From contig JACQUD010000015.1 in NCBI GenBank assembly GCA_016210485.1, positions 1 through 35,654 of the forward strand: a stretch of 35,654 nucleotides of DNA. Reading direction: 5' to 3'. The notes beneath the pieces were generated by a model. That model did not search any database, was not told where the DNA came from, and was given only the letters and a program-made list of their open reading frames with translations. The position numbers and the translations under genes were made by a program. The stretch comes from Chloroflexota bacterium. Its GTDB lineage: Bacteria > Chloroflexota > Dehalococcoidia > JACQUD01. Position 1 is the stretch's first letter. The number at the start of each line of letters is the position of its first letter. Shown one piece after another: positions 1-6,877 of this stretch.

Positions 1-52
1 CACGGCCTCAGCCTCCGCAGGGCTGCGCTCTATCCAATTGAGCTACAAGCGC
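1..52 (-). tRNA. tRNA-Arg (anticodon GCG), 3' end beyond window
   Basis: Read on the minus strand this is a tRNA 5' half: acceptor strand GCGCTTG, TA, D-arm GCTC..GAGC, and anticodon stem CAGCC/GGCTG around loop CTGCGGA. That places U33 before anticodon GCG (Arg, CGC/CGU codons). The T-arm and 3' acceptor strand fall outside the window. Only three bases separate it from the tRNA-Leu CCA end, so the two are very likely cotranscribed. Most bacteria use an ACG (inosine) tRNA here, so a genomic GCG anticodon is noteworthy. Confidence 0.85.
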
Positions 53-55
53 CTA

Positions 56-141
56 TGGTGCCGAAGGGGAGATTTGAACTCCCATGCCCGTTTGGACACT
101 ACGCCCTGAACGTAGCGCGTCTGCCATTCCGCCACTTCGGC
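56..141 (-). tRNA. tRNA-Leu (anticodon CAG)
   Basis: Minus-strand class II tRNA with acceptor GCCGAAG/CTTCGGC, anticodon stem CTACG/CGTAG around loop TTCAGGG (anticodon CAG), a long variable arm as expected for Leu, and T-arm GGGAGTTCAAATCTCCC. Discriminator A is followed by an encoded CCA at 56-58. It is the middle gene of a Val-Leu-Arg cluster. Confidence 0.96.
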
Positions 142-151
142 CCGCGGATAG

Positions 152-224
152 TGGGCGGCACTGCACATTAACCCCTGACTACTTGCGTGTGAAGCAAACG
201 CTCTTACCGCTGAGCTAGCCGCCC
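152..224 (-). tRNA. tRNA-Val-like (anticodon CAC) without a foldable T-arm
   Basis: Acceptor GGGCGGC pairs perfectly with GCCGCCC. The D-arm GCTC..GAGC and anticodon stem TTTGC/GCAAG with loop TTCACAC (anticodon CAC) are normal. The T region is not: after AGGGGTT the expected CGA-loop and complementary CCCCT are replaced by AATGTGCAGT, a tract of the same length that pairs with nothing nearby. No CCA is encoded. Overall length is 73 nt as for a normal tRNA. It may be a decaying gene or an unusual tRNA; Val-GUG could also be read by a UAC tRNA elsewhere. Confidence 0.7.
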
Positions 225-236
225 AAGCATCCCCAT

Positions 237-264
237 ATTATCGCAAAGGATAGCCCGAAATCAA
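237..264 (-). promoter_or_regulatory. Promoter for the tRNA Val-Leu-Arg cluster
   Basis: On the minus strand a -35 like TTGATT (264-259) and a -10 like GATAAT (242-237) are separated by 16 bp. They lie about 13 bp upstream of the first tRNA. This is a sigma-70 consensus match by eye only. Confidence 0.55.
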
Positions 265-315
265 GATGGCATTCTTGTTGACTACATTAGTAAATAATCC
301 CCCTCCTCCCCAAAC

Positions 316-345
316 TTTACAAAGTGAATGATACCGAGTTATAAT
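316..345 (+). promoter_or_regulatory. Promoter for def operon
   Basis: TTTACA (316-321) and a perfect TATAAT (340-345) with an 18-bp spacer. The ATG at 328, listed as the ORF start in the track, lies inside the spacer. The transcript therefore starts after it and the downstream ATG at 415 must be the real start of def. Confidence 0.7.
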
Positions 346-414
346 CCCTTAGCCCCCAGGCTGGCTGCCCAGGTGCCCCAGGGGGCTACGTTATGTAACC
401 AGAGGAAGCCGAGC

Positions 415-897
415 ATGGCAGTACGACCTATCCTGATAGCCGATGACCCTCGCCTGCGCCGCAAGGCCAAGCGAGTCTCAACTGTAGATAGTTCCATACA
501 GCGCCTCATAAATGATATGATCGATACTATGAAGGCGGCTCCGGGGGTGGGGTTGGCGGCAACCCAGATAGGTGTCCCCCTGCGCATCGCCGTCATCCAA
601 CTCCCCGACGAGGAGGATGTCTTCACCCTCATCAACCCCGAGGTGGTGAAGAGGTCCGGCGAGAGGGAGGTAGAGGAGGGATGCCTCTCTGTCCCTGGCT
701 ACCGGGGCCGCCTCAAGCGTTCCCTCACCATCACCATCAAGGCCCAGGACCGGCACGGCAAGGCGGTGCGTATCAAAGGAGAGGACCTCCTGGCCCAGGC
801 CCTGGAGCACGAGCTGGACCACCTCAATGGCATCCTCTACATAGACCACCTGGAGACCCCGGAACACTTGTGGAAGACAGAGCTGCCCAGTGAGTGA
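415..897 (+). CDS. def: Peptide deformylase
   Basis: This cytoplasmic metalloenzyme removes the formyl group from the N-terminal Met of new proteins. With the start at ATG 415 it is 160 residues, typical for the family. All three PDF motifs are present: GVGLAATQ (44-51), EGCLSVPG with metal-ligand Cys90, and HELDH (132-136), which supplies two His ligands and the catalytic Glu133. I prefer 415 to the track start at 328 because an AGAGGA ribosome site lies 8 nt upstream, MAVRPIL is a typical PDF N-terminus, and the 328 ATG sits within the promoter. It leads the def-cca-secD-secF run. Confidence 0.96.
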   Translation: MAVRPILIADDPRLRRKAKRVSTVDSSIQRLINDMIDTMKAAPGVGLAATQIGVPLRIAVIQLPDEEDVFTLINPEVVKRSGEREVEEGCLSVPGYRGRLKRSLTITIKAQDRHGKAVRIKGEDLLAQALEHELDHLNGILYIDHLETPEHLWKTELPSE

Positions 898-988
898 AAT
901 TCGGCGCAGCTTGACGCAGCGCAAGAGCCACACCTCCCTCAGCACCCTGGAGTACTCGGGGATGCCGTCGGCGAAAGGCACGCCATGA
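890..988 (+). CDS. Possible 32-residue ORF bridging def and cca
   Basis: A short reading frame begins with GTG inside the last codons of def and stops in TGA overlapping the first ATG of cca (ATGA). Its product would be a basic, Ser/Thr-rich peptide starting VSEIRRSLTQRK. I do not recognise it. The double overlap is the arrangement expected for translational coupling, and the stretch is otherwise an unexplained 87-bp spacer inside an operon. No strong ribosome site of its own is seen, so it may be chance. Confidence 0.3.
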   Translation: MSEIRRSLTQRKSHTSLSTLEYSGMPSAKGTP

Positions 989-2496
989 TGGCCAGAGTTG
1001 CTCCCTCGCAAGGTAAGCTGTTCCCCGAAAGAAAGGTGGCCCAAGGCCTGGCCAAGGCCCAGGGCTATCTGGAGTCTCAGGGCATCGCCGCCTACCTAGT
1101 GGGTGGCTATCTCAGGGACCACCTCCTGGGGCGACCCAGCCGAGACATAGACCTGACGGTGGCCGGCGACGGCTTAGGTGTGGCCCGGGGGCTGTCCCAG
1201 ATTCTCAAAGGGAAGCTGGTGGTCCTGGACGAGGTGGGCGGCGTGGCCAGGATAGTCCTGGGCCGCAAGCCCCAACAGTGGCATCTGGACATCTCCGGAT
1301 TCGCAGGCTCCATCCAGGAAGACCTGGCACGCCGGGACTTCACCGTGGACGCCATGGCTTTGGGGTTAGGGGAGGCCCTTTCGCTACACTCAAGGCAAGC
1401 CCTGGCAGATCTCCCTTCTTTCTATGACCCCTTCGGGGGGCGGAGGGATACGGAGACAGGGCTGGTGCGGGCCGTCTCCGAGTCCGCCTTCCCTGAAGAC
1501 CCTGTCCGCCTGCTCCGAGCGGTGCGTCTGGCCAGCCAACTTGAGTTCTCGCTGGAACCAGGGACGGCCCGGATGGTGCAGCGCAACGCACCCCTCATCA
1601 CCACCGTGGCCGGGGAGCGGCTCCGGGAGGAGTTGAACGGCATTATAGCCCCCCGCGGCGCCGGCCAGGCCACTCTCTGCCTGGACTCTCTGGGGCTCCT
1701 GGAGCCTCTACTTCCGGAGCTAGTGACCTGCCAAGGCGTGGCCCAGCCCAAGGAGCATCATTGGGATGTCTTCCGCCACTCCATAGAGGCCCTATCGGCG
1801 ACAGAGGGTCTCTTAAGACAGTCCACACAACCCCAGGCCGCCCTAGAGGCTCCCTGGGATGAAGGATTAGAGGATCACTTTCAGCAAGAGGTGGCCTCAG
1901 GGGTAAGCCGTGGTCTGCTACTCAAGTGGACCGCCCTCTTCCATGACCTGGGCAAGCCTTCGGCAAAGACCGTCGAGGCCGGGGGACGCATCCGCTTCCT
2001 GGGCCACTCCCAGGTGGGGGCGGGACAGGCTCGGGCCATCCTGGAACGCCTTCGCTTCAGCTCTCGGGAGGCTGACCACGTGGCCGCCCTGGTGGAGCAC
2101 CACCTACGCCCTGGCCAGCTCTTGCTCCTGGGACAGCTCAGCCGCCGCGCTGTCTACCGTTACTTCCGGGATGCCGGCGACGTGGGCCTGGATGCCATCT
2201 TCCTCTTCCTGGCCGATTACCTGGCCACATCCGGCCCCGCCCTGAACCTGGAACAATGGCGACAGGACCTGGCCCAAGTGACGGCCCTGCTGGCTCAGTA
2301 TTTCCAGGAGAGGGAGACCATCTCGCCTCCCAAGCTGCTGGACGGGCACGATATAATGAAACACTTCCACCTCCCCCCCGGCCCTCATGTCGGTAAGCTG
2401 CTAGAGGCAGTGCGGGAGGCCCAGGCGACTAGGGAGGTTTCCAGCAGAGAGGAAGCTCTGGCCCTAGTGGAGCACACCTTAAGGGACTTGCCTTGA
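985..2496 (+). CDS. cca: tRNA nucleotidyltransferase (CCA-adding / poly(A) polymerase family) with HD domain
   Basis: It adds or repairs the 3' CCA of tRNAs from CTP and ATP. The 503-residue product carries the head signature YLVGGYLRDHLLG then RDIDLTV (metal-binding carboxylates), RRDFTVDAMAL, the nucleotide-selecting EDPVRLLRAVR and ERLREELNGI segments, and a C-terminal HD domain (LFHDLGKPSAKT, VEHHLRP). Start ATG 985 (or the next ATG, 988) has AAAGG about 6 nt upstream. Residues 131-140 (ALSLHSRQAL) just before the conserved DPFGGRRD are encoded by a degenerate copy of the repeat found in the S1 gene, see that entry. Strict poly(A) polymerase activity cannot be excluded from sequence alone. 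Several tRNAs here lack an encoded CCA, consistent with need for the enzyme. Confidence 0.92.
   Translation: MMARVAPSQGKLFPERKVAQGLAKAQGYLESQGIAAYLVGGYLRDHLLGRPSRDIDLTVAGDGLGVARGLSQILKGKLVVLDEVGGVARIVLGRKPQQWHLDISGFAGSIQEDLARRDFTVDAMALGLGEALSLHSRQALADLPSFYDPFGGRRDTETGLVRAVSESAFPEDPVRLLRAVRLASQLEFSLEPGTARMVQRNAPLITTVAGERLREELNGIIAPRGAGQATLCLDSLGLLEPLLPELVTCQGVAQPKEHHWDVFRHSIEALSATEGLLRQSTQPQAALEAPWDEGLEDHFQQEVASGVSRGLLLKWTALFHDLGKPSAKTVEAGGRIRFLGHSQVGAGQARAILERLRFSSREADHVAALVEHHLRPGQLLLLGQLSRRAVYRYFRDAGDVGLDAIFLFLADYLATSGPALNLEQWRQDLAQVTALLAQYFQERETISPPKLLDGHDIMKHFHLPPGPHVGKLLEAVREAQATREVSSREEALALVEHTLRDLP
1375..1405 (+). repeat. Degenerate copy of the 31-bp in-frame palindromic repeat, inside cca
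   Basis: This 31-bp tract matches the reverse complement of 34108-34138 at 24 of 31 positions without gaps, by my hand alignment. It lies in the same reading frame relative to its host gene (ALSLHSRQAL versus APSTGSGQAL). It sits in a variable spot of the protein just before the conserved DPFGG segment. Confidence 0.6.
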
Positions 2497-2519
2497 GCCA
2501 CGCGAAAGGAGATTGAGGC

Positions 2520-3827
2520 TTGTTCCGTAGAAACTCTCTAGTCCTTTTGTTCATCGCCCTGCTCTTCGGCCTCGCCATCTGGTCCGTGGCCCAGCCGAAT
2601 ATTCATCTGGGTAGCTTCCGCCGAGAGGGTATCAAGCTGGGGCTGGATCTCCGCGGTGGTGCCCACCTGGTCTATCAGGCCGATCTCACGGGCGTACCCG
2701 AGGGAGATAAGGGGGCCCGCATGGACGAGGCGGTATCCAAGATCCAGCGCCGGATCAACGCCTTCGGCATAACGGAGCCTGTCATCCAGAAGCAGGAGCC
2801 CAACCGCATCTCCGTTGAGCTACCAGGCGTCAGGGGGGTGGCCCAGGCCATTGACCTCATTGGAAAGACGGCCCAATTGGAGTTCAAGATCAGAACCTTC
2901 GACGCCCAGGGCAACCCTATAGATACACCACTGAACCTCACCGGCAAGAATTTGAAGAGGGCTTATGCCAGCACCCAGACAACTAGCACAGGCACACCCC
3001 AACCCGTTGTCAACTTCGAGTTCGATGATGAGGGAGCCAAAATCTTCGCCGAGGCGACCCGCCAGATCGTAAACACCAATAACCGAATCGCTGTTTTCTT
3101 GGACAACGAACTCCTGACCGATCCCACGGCAAAATCAGTTATAGAAGGTGGGAAGGGCTTTATCGAGGGCAACTTCACCTTCGAGTCAGCCCGGGCCTTG
3201 GCCACACAACTGAACATCGGCGCCTTGCCCGTCAATTTGAAGCTCATCGAGCGAGAGGATGTGGACGCCTTCCTGGGCAAAGACTCCCTGAGAAAGAGCG
3301 TCCTGGCCGGGGAGATAGGGCTGGGGGTTATCTTGCTGTTCATGGTCATCTACTATCGGCTGTCCGGCGCCCTGGCATCGGCGGCCCTATTGGTCTACGC
3401 CTCCCTCATCCTGGCCACCTTCAAGCTCCTGCCGGTGACTCTGACCCTGGCCGGCATCGCCGCCTTCATCCTGTCCATTGGAATGGCTGTGGACGCCAAC
3501 ATCCTCATCTTCGAGCGGATGAAAGAGGAGGTGATGGCAGGCCGAACCCTGAGGGCAGCCATATCGGCCGGGTTCGCCCGGGCGTGGCCCTCCATCCGGG
3601 ACTCCAACGTTTCAACCTTCATCACCTGCGGCATACTTTATATGTTCGGCAACTGGTCCGGGGAGCCCAGCATTGTGGGCTTTGCCCTTACCCTGGCCAT
3701 TGGAGTAGCGGCCAGCATGTTCACCGCCATCGTGGTCACCCGGGCATTCATGGGCCCCGCAGTGAAGGTCCTGGGCCACCACTTGGGGCTTTTCACCCAG
3801 GCCACACCACCCCGGGGGGAGGGCTAG
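2520..3827 (+). CDS. secD: Protein translocase subunit SecD
   Basis: SecD and SecF form the proton-driven membrane complex that pulls preproteins through SecYEG. The 435-residue product has an N-terminal membrane segment (LVLLFIALLFGLAIWSV), the family hallmark LGLDLRGGAHL, a periplasmic P1 region with FGITEPVIQKQ, and a C-terminal bundle of about five membrane helices that includes MAVDANILIFERMKEE. The start is TTG 2520, preceded by AAAGGAGA at a good distance. secF begins at the next base after the stop. The protein is shorter than E. coli SecD, which is normal for compact SecDs. Confidence 0.95.
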   Translation: MFRRNSLVLLFIALLFGLAIWSVAQPNIHLGSFRREGIKLGLDLRGGAHLVYQADLTGVPEGDKGARMDEAVSKIQRRINAFGITEPVIQKQEPNRISVELPGVRGVAQAIDLIGKTAQLEFKIRTFDAQGNPIDTPLNLTGKNLKRAYASTQTTSTGTPQPVVNFEFDDEGAKIFAEATRQIVNTNNRIAVFLDNELLTDPTAKSVIEGGKGFIEGNFTFESARALATQLNIGALPVNLKLIEREDVDAFLGKDSLRKSVLAGEIGLGVILLFMVIYYRLSGALASAALLVYASLILATFKLLPVTLTLAGIAAFILSIGMAVDANILIFERMKEEVMAGRTLRAAISAGFARAWPSIRDSNVSTFITCGILYMFGNWSGEPSIVGFALTLAIGVAASMFTAIVVTRAFMGPAVKVLGHHLGLFTQATPPRGEG

Positions 3828-5000
3828 ATGCTAGACCTGGTAGGCCGTCGTCGCTGGTATTTTCTGATCTCCGCACTCATCATCATTCCCGGGATCATCT
3901 CTCTGGCCATCCCTCCCCGCCTGAAGGTGGGCCTGGAGTTCACATCGGGCACTTCTCAGACCATCTCCTTCCTCCAATCCGTGACCCAGGAAGACCTTCG
4001 AGCAGAGATGGCGACCCAGGGCCAAAGCGATGCCATAATCCAGGGCTCTCCCAAGGATGCCTATCTGATTACCACAGCACCCCTGGCGGAGGCCGATCGG
4101 CAGCTCCTGGAGGAGAAGCTGGGCGATGCCCTGGGTCTGCAACGAGTCGTTACCTTTGAGCGGCCTGAAAACCCGGAGCAGCAAATCCAGGGCTTTATCT
4201 TCTCCAACATCGAGGAAGTGACTCCAGAGAAGCTGATCCAAAAGCTGACCGACCTGGGCTACTCATCAGAGGCGGCCCCGGAGCGAGCCGGGCTGGACAC
4301 TTACCTAATCCGAACCAGGGTGCTGGAGAAGACGGAGGCTGAAAGCCTTAGGGCCGCCCTGGAAACCAGGTTTGGCCCCCTAGCCTCCTATAACTTCTTC
4401 GAGGTGAGCCCCCTGGTGGCTGCGGAGCGGGCCCGCAATGCCTCCTTCGCCGTAGTGGCTGCCTCAGCAGCCATCCTGCTCTACATCACCTGGGCCTTTC
4501 GGCGGATGACCAGGCCGTTTCTCTACGGGACCTTCGCCGTCGTTGCCCTCATCCATGACACCCTGGTGGTGCTGGGCATCTTTTCCATCCTGGGCAAGGT
4601 GCTGGGCACGGAGATAGACTCCATGTTCATCACCGGCATCCTCACAGTCATTGGATACAGCGTCCACGACACCATCGTAGTCTTCGACCGCATTCGGGAG
4701 AACACGGCCCGAGGCATGGCGCGAGACCTGGAGACCACTATAAACATCAGCCTCAACGAGACCATGAGCCGCTCCCTGAACACCAGCCTGACCATCTTCT
4801 TCACCCTTTTCGCCCTAGCCCTCATAGGAGGGGTCACCCTGAGAAACTTCATGCTAGTGCTCATCATCGGGATAATAGTAGGGACTTACAGCTCCATTTG
4901 CATCGCCAGCCAGCTCCTGGTGGTCTGGGAGCGAGGTGAGCTAAAGAAGCTGACAAGATGGCTGCCCTTGAGGCAAAGAGGGCCCCAGCAGCCATCCTGA
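3828..5000 (+). CDS. secF: Protein translocase subunit SecF
   Basis: Partner of SecD. The 390-residue product starts MLDLVGRRRWYF, has the SecF hallmark GLEFTSGTSQ (usually GiDF.GG), a periplasmic region, and a C-terminal helix bundle with ITGILTVIGYSVHDTIVVFDR, the conserved D..VVFDRIREN motif, and LNTSLTIFFTLFALALIGG. ATG 3828 directly abuts the secD stop, so translation is probably coupled. The periplasmic portion between residues about 35 and 190 is longer than in minimal SecFs. No clear terminator follows. Confidence 0.95.
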   Translation: MLDLVGRRRWYFLISALIIIPGIISLAIPPRLKVGLEFTSGTSQTISFLQSVTQEDLRAEMATQGQSDAIIQGSPKDAYLITTAPLAEADRQLLEEKLGDALGLQRVVTFERPENPEQQIQGFIFSNIEEVTPEKLIQKLTDLGYSSEAAPERAGLDTYLIRTRVLEKTEAESLRAALETRFGPLASYNFFEVSPLVAAERARNASFAVVAASAAILLYITWAFRRMTRPFLYGTFAVVALIHDTLVVLGIFSILGKVLGTEIDSMFITGILTVIGYSVHDTIVVFDRIRENTARGMARDLETTINISLNETMSRSLNTSLTIFFTLFALALIGGVTLRNFMLVLIIGIIVGTYSSICIASQLLVVWERGELKKLTRWLPLRQRGPQQPS

Positions 5001-5038
5001 TATCCGGGACCTTCCCCCGAACTCCCCTGTAGCACATT

Positions 5039-5068
5039 ATTTGCAACAAAGATACCATCATTTGCAAC
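5039..5068 (+). repeat. Direct repeat ATTTGCAAC x2, candidate operator of the CDF gene
   Basis: ATTTGCAAC occurs at 5039-5047 and again at 5060-5068, spaced 21 bp (two helical turns), upstream of the metal-exporter gene. A partial third match (GTGCAAC) lies near 5097-5103. The spacing suggests a repeated protein-binding site, but no regulator is assigned. Confidence 0.35.
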
Positions 5069-5179
5069 TGCCATTCCATAATGTTATCATTTAGTAGTGC
5101 AACAGTCTGGCTGTAAGGAGATATCCCCAGACACACCAAGGAGCTCATCCTGACTGCTCCAACGGAGAAAAGAATTGCC

Positions 5180-6121
5180 ATGCTCCGGACGCCTACCGGT
5201 GCCGCCGGCCTGTCCATAGCCTCCAACTCGCTGCTGATAACCTTCAAAGTAACGGTCGGGCTCCTGTCCGGCAGCGTAAGCATCCTATCCGAGGCTATTC
5301 ACAGTGCCACTGACCTCCTGGCCTCTCTCATCGCCTTCTTCAGCCTGCGCATCGCTCGCTCCCCCGCCGACAGAGAACACCCCTTCGGCCACGGCAAGTT
5401 CGAGAATATCAGCGGTGCCCTGGAGGCGGGACTTATCTTTTTAGCCGCCCTGTTCATAGTGTATGAGGCTATAGATAAGATAAGGGTCGGCACCGGTATA
5501 GAGTTCGCCGAGCTGGGCATCGCAGTCATGTTTATCTCGGCCCTGGTGAACTTTGTCGTGTCCCGCTACCTTCTCAGCATGGCCAAGGCGCACGACTCCC
5601 TGGCCCTGGAGGCCGATGCCCGCCATCTGACTACCGATATCTTCACCTCCCTGGGCGTATTGGTCGGGCTGGGGATAGTCCGGCTAACCCATGTCCACTG
5701 GCTCGACCCCGCTGTGGCCATCGCCGTGGCTTTGCTCATCACCAGGACGGCCTTCGACCTCAGCCGGAAGGCCGCCACGGGACTGGTGGACACCAGCCTG
5801 CCCCAGGCAGAGCTGGACATCGTCCGTGCCGCCGTCAGCGAGCACTCCGGGGAGATCATCGGCTTCCACGAGCTGAGGAGCCGCAAGGCCGGTAGGGAGA
5901 GATACATCGAGCTACACCTGGTGTTCGCCAAGGACGCCCACGTGGAGGACGCCCACCGCCTTTGTGACCACATGGAGGCCGACATCCAGTCGAGGCTTCC
6001 CCACAGCAACGTGACCATCCACATCGAGCCTTGCCCCATCGACCCGAAGGACTGCCCCGCACTGTGCCCTCTGGGACGGACCAGCAAATGTGAGCCTGCC
6101 GAGGCCGAAGCTCAGCGGTAG
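5180..6121 (+). CDS. Cation diffusion facilitator (CDF) metal exporter, zinc-type metal site
   Basis: CDF proteins are inner-membrane dimers that export divalent metals in exchange for protons. The 313-residue product has the usual six membrane helices and a C-terminal cytoplasmic domain. Metal-site pairs are H41xxxD45 in helix 2 and H149xxxD153 in helix 5. A HD-HD set resembles eukaryotic ZnT transporters rather than the DD-HD of E. coli YiiP and suggests zinc preference. EHPFGHGKFE is the family loop motif. The tail after residue about 285 is Cys-rich (CPIDPKDCPALCP), possibly metal-binding. The frame stays open upstream to TAA at 5114 and reads family-like residues (EKRIAM), so an upstream non-ATG start is possible; AAGGAG at 5138-5143 precedes CTG 5150. 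Confidence 0.88.
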   Translation: MLRTPTGAAGLSIASNSLLITFKVTVGLLSGSVSILSEAIHSATDLLASLIAFFSLRIARSPADREHPFGHGKFENISGALEAGLIFLAALFIVYEAIDKIRVGTGIEFAELGIAVMFISALVNFVVSRYLLSMAKAHDSLALEADARHLTTDIFTSLGVLVGLGIVRLTHVHWLDPAVAIAVALLITRTAFDLSRKAATGLVDTSLPQAELDIVRAAVSEHSGEIIGFHELRSRKAGRERYIELHLVFAKDAHVEDAHRLCDHMEADIQSRLPHSNVTIHIEPCPIDPKDCPALCPLGRTSKCEPAEAEAQR

Positions 6122-6195
6122 CGCCTACAGCGTAAGTATCAAGGCGAAGAGCATCGACCGAGACCCGAGGAAGAGAGAAACCATGAGGGAGCTTG

Positions 6196-6507
6196 TTATT
6201 CCCTGTTTTTGCGGCTGGCCTTCTTGCCTTTGGGCTTCCAGCCCAGGATCCGAAGGAGGTCGCCCACGGCCACATCCAGATAGGTGGGATGGCGCAGGCT
6301 GAGGTCAGGGTTAATCTCATACCGGTTGCGCCGCCCCTCGCGCTGGCGTTCCAGGTAGCCCTCCTCCACCAGGTCGGTGATGAGCTTGCGCACCGCCCGC
6401 TCAGTGATGCCGACGGCTGAGGCCAGCTCTCGGGCAGTGGCCCTGGAGTTCCTGGCGATATAAGCTAAGAGCAGTCCGTAATTGGTCAAAAAACCCATGG
6501 GGGACAA
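6196..6507 (-). CDS. Small winged-helix transcriptional regulator (MarR/ArsR-like HTH)
   Basis: The 103-residue protein consists almost wholly of one winged HTH: NYGLLLAYIARN, then ATARELASAVGITERAVRKL as the helix-turn-helix, then LVEEGYLERQREGRRNRYEI as the wing. The tail is basic (KPKGKKASRKNRE). It probably binds DNA as a dimer; no ligand domain is present. The start is likely TTG 6507, with GGAGGAGG 9-10 nt upstream; ATG 6498 lies too far from it. It converges on the CDF gene and diverges from the microprotein unit, either of which could be its target. The target is inference only. Confidence 0.8.
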   Translation of the reverse strand: MSPMGFLTNYGLLLAYIARNSRATARELASAVGITERAVRKLITDLVEEGYLERQREGRRNRYEINPDLSLRHPTYLDVAVGDLLRILGWKPKGKKASRKNRE

Positions 6508-6531
6508 AGGGTAAATCCTCCTCCAAAATAC

Positions 6532-6559
6532 TTGACAAATATGCTATAAGCGTTACTAT
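6532..6559 (+). promoter_or_regulatory. Promoter of the microprotein unit
   Basis: A perfect TTGACA (6532-6537) is followed after 16 bp by TACTAT (6554-6559); a TATTAT alternative lies at 6557-6562. The site lies in the divergent region shared with the winged-helix gene, so control by that regulator is plausible. Confidence 0.5.
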
Positions 6560-6666
6560 TATAGACAATCGGAGCAAGGTTATTCTAATATAATTTTAAG
6601 GAAGCATGCAAGGGTATTCGTGAAAAGCTTTGCCTATATCGAAAGCGCCTCTCAATAGAAAATCGA

Positions 6667-6749
6667 GGCACAAAAAGGTGGCCGAGCTTGGGCTTCCACG
6701 GGCAAACAATGCCTGGGAAGCCCAAAGGCTTTTGGGCTGAATCTGTGCC
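6667..6749 (+). ncRNA. Structured 5' leader with nested and competing hairpins
   Basis: GGCACA (6667-6672) can pair with TGTGCC (6744-6749), closing a domain. Inside is a long hairpin at 6688-6725: TTGGGCTTCC/GGAAGCCCAA, ten perfect pairs, extended by CGGGCA/TGCCTG with one bulged A and loop AACAA. Its 3' arm overlaps a second hairpin, AGCCCAAA/TTTGGGCT (6719-6738), so the two are mutually exclusive. A smaller stem GCCTC/GAGGC lies just upstream (6647-6669). The domain ends 16 nt before the ribosome site of the microprotein. I match it to no named riboswitch or RNA family. Confidence 0.5.
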
Positions 6750-6780
6750 GGAGTCGAAAATCAAAAAGGAGGTGAATACA

Positions 6781-6846
6781 ATGCCAGTGAAAAAGGCTGC
6801 TGGCAAGGCTGCCGCCAAAGCCAAGCCCGCGACCAAGAAGAAGTAA
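6781..6846 (+). CDS. 21-residue Lys/Ala-rich basic microprotein
   Basis: Too short for the ORF track. The frame starts ATG 6781, five to six bases after an ideal AAGGAGGTG, and ends TAA 6844. The product is M-P-V followed only by Lys, Ala, Gly, Pro and Thr (for example KKAAGKAAAKAKPATKKK): about eight lysines and no acidic residue. It resembles the tails of histone H1-like or HU-like bacterial proteins, so nucleic acid binding is a reasonable guess but unproven. A consensus promoter, a structured leader of about 210 nt and a strong terminator frame it as an independent unit. An alternative is that the RNA is the product and the peptide secondary. Confidence 0.65.
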   Translation: MPVKKAAGKAAAKAKPATKKK

Positions 6847-6877
6847 CATCGGATAGGTCCATAGGCTTAGGCCTGAA

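Noticed and set aside
328-414. N-terminal extension of def
   Set aside because: Lies within and just after the TTTACA/TATAAT promoter, and the family N-terminus and ribosome site place the start at 415.
478-1044. 188-residue minus-strand ORF
   Set aside because: Antisense to def and to the start of cca; no family resemblance.
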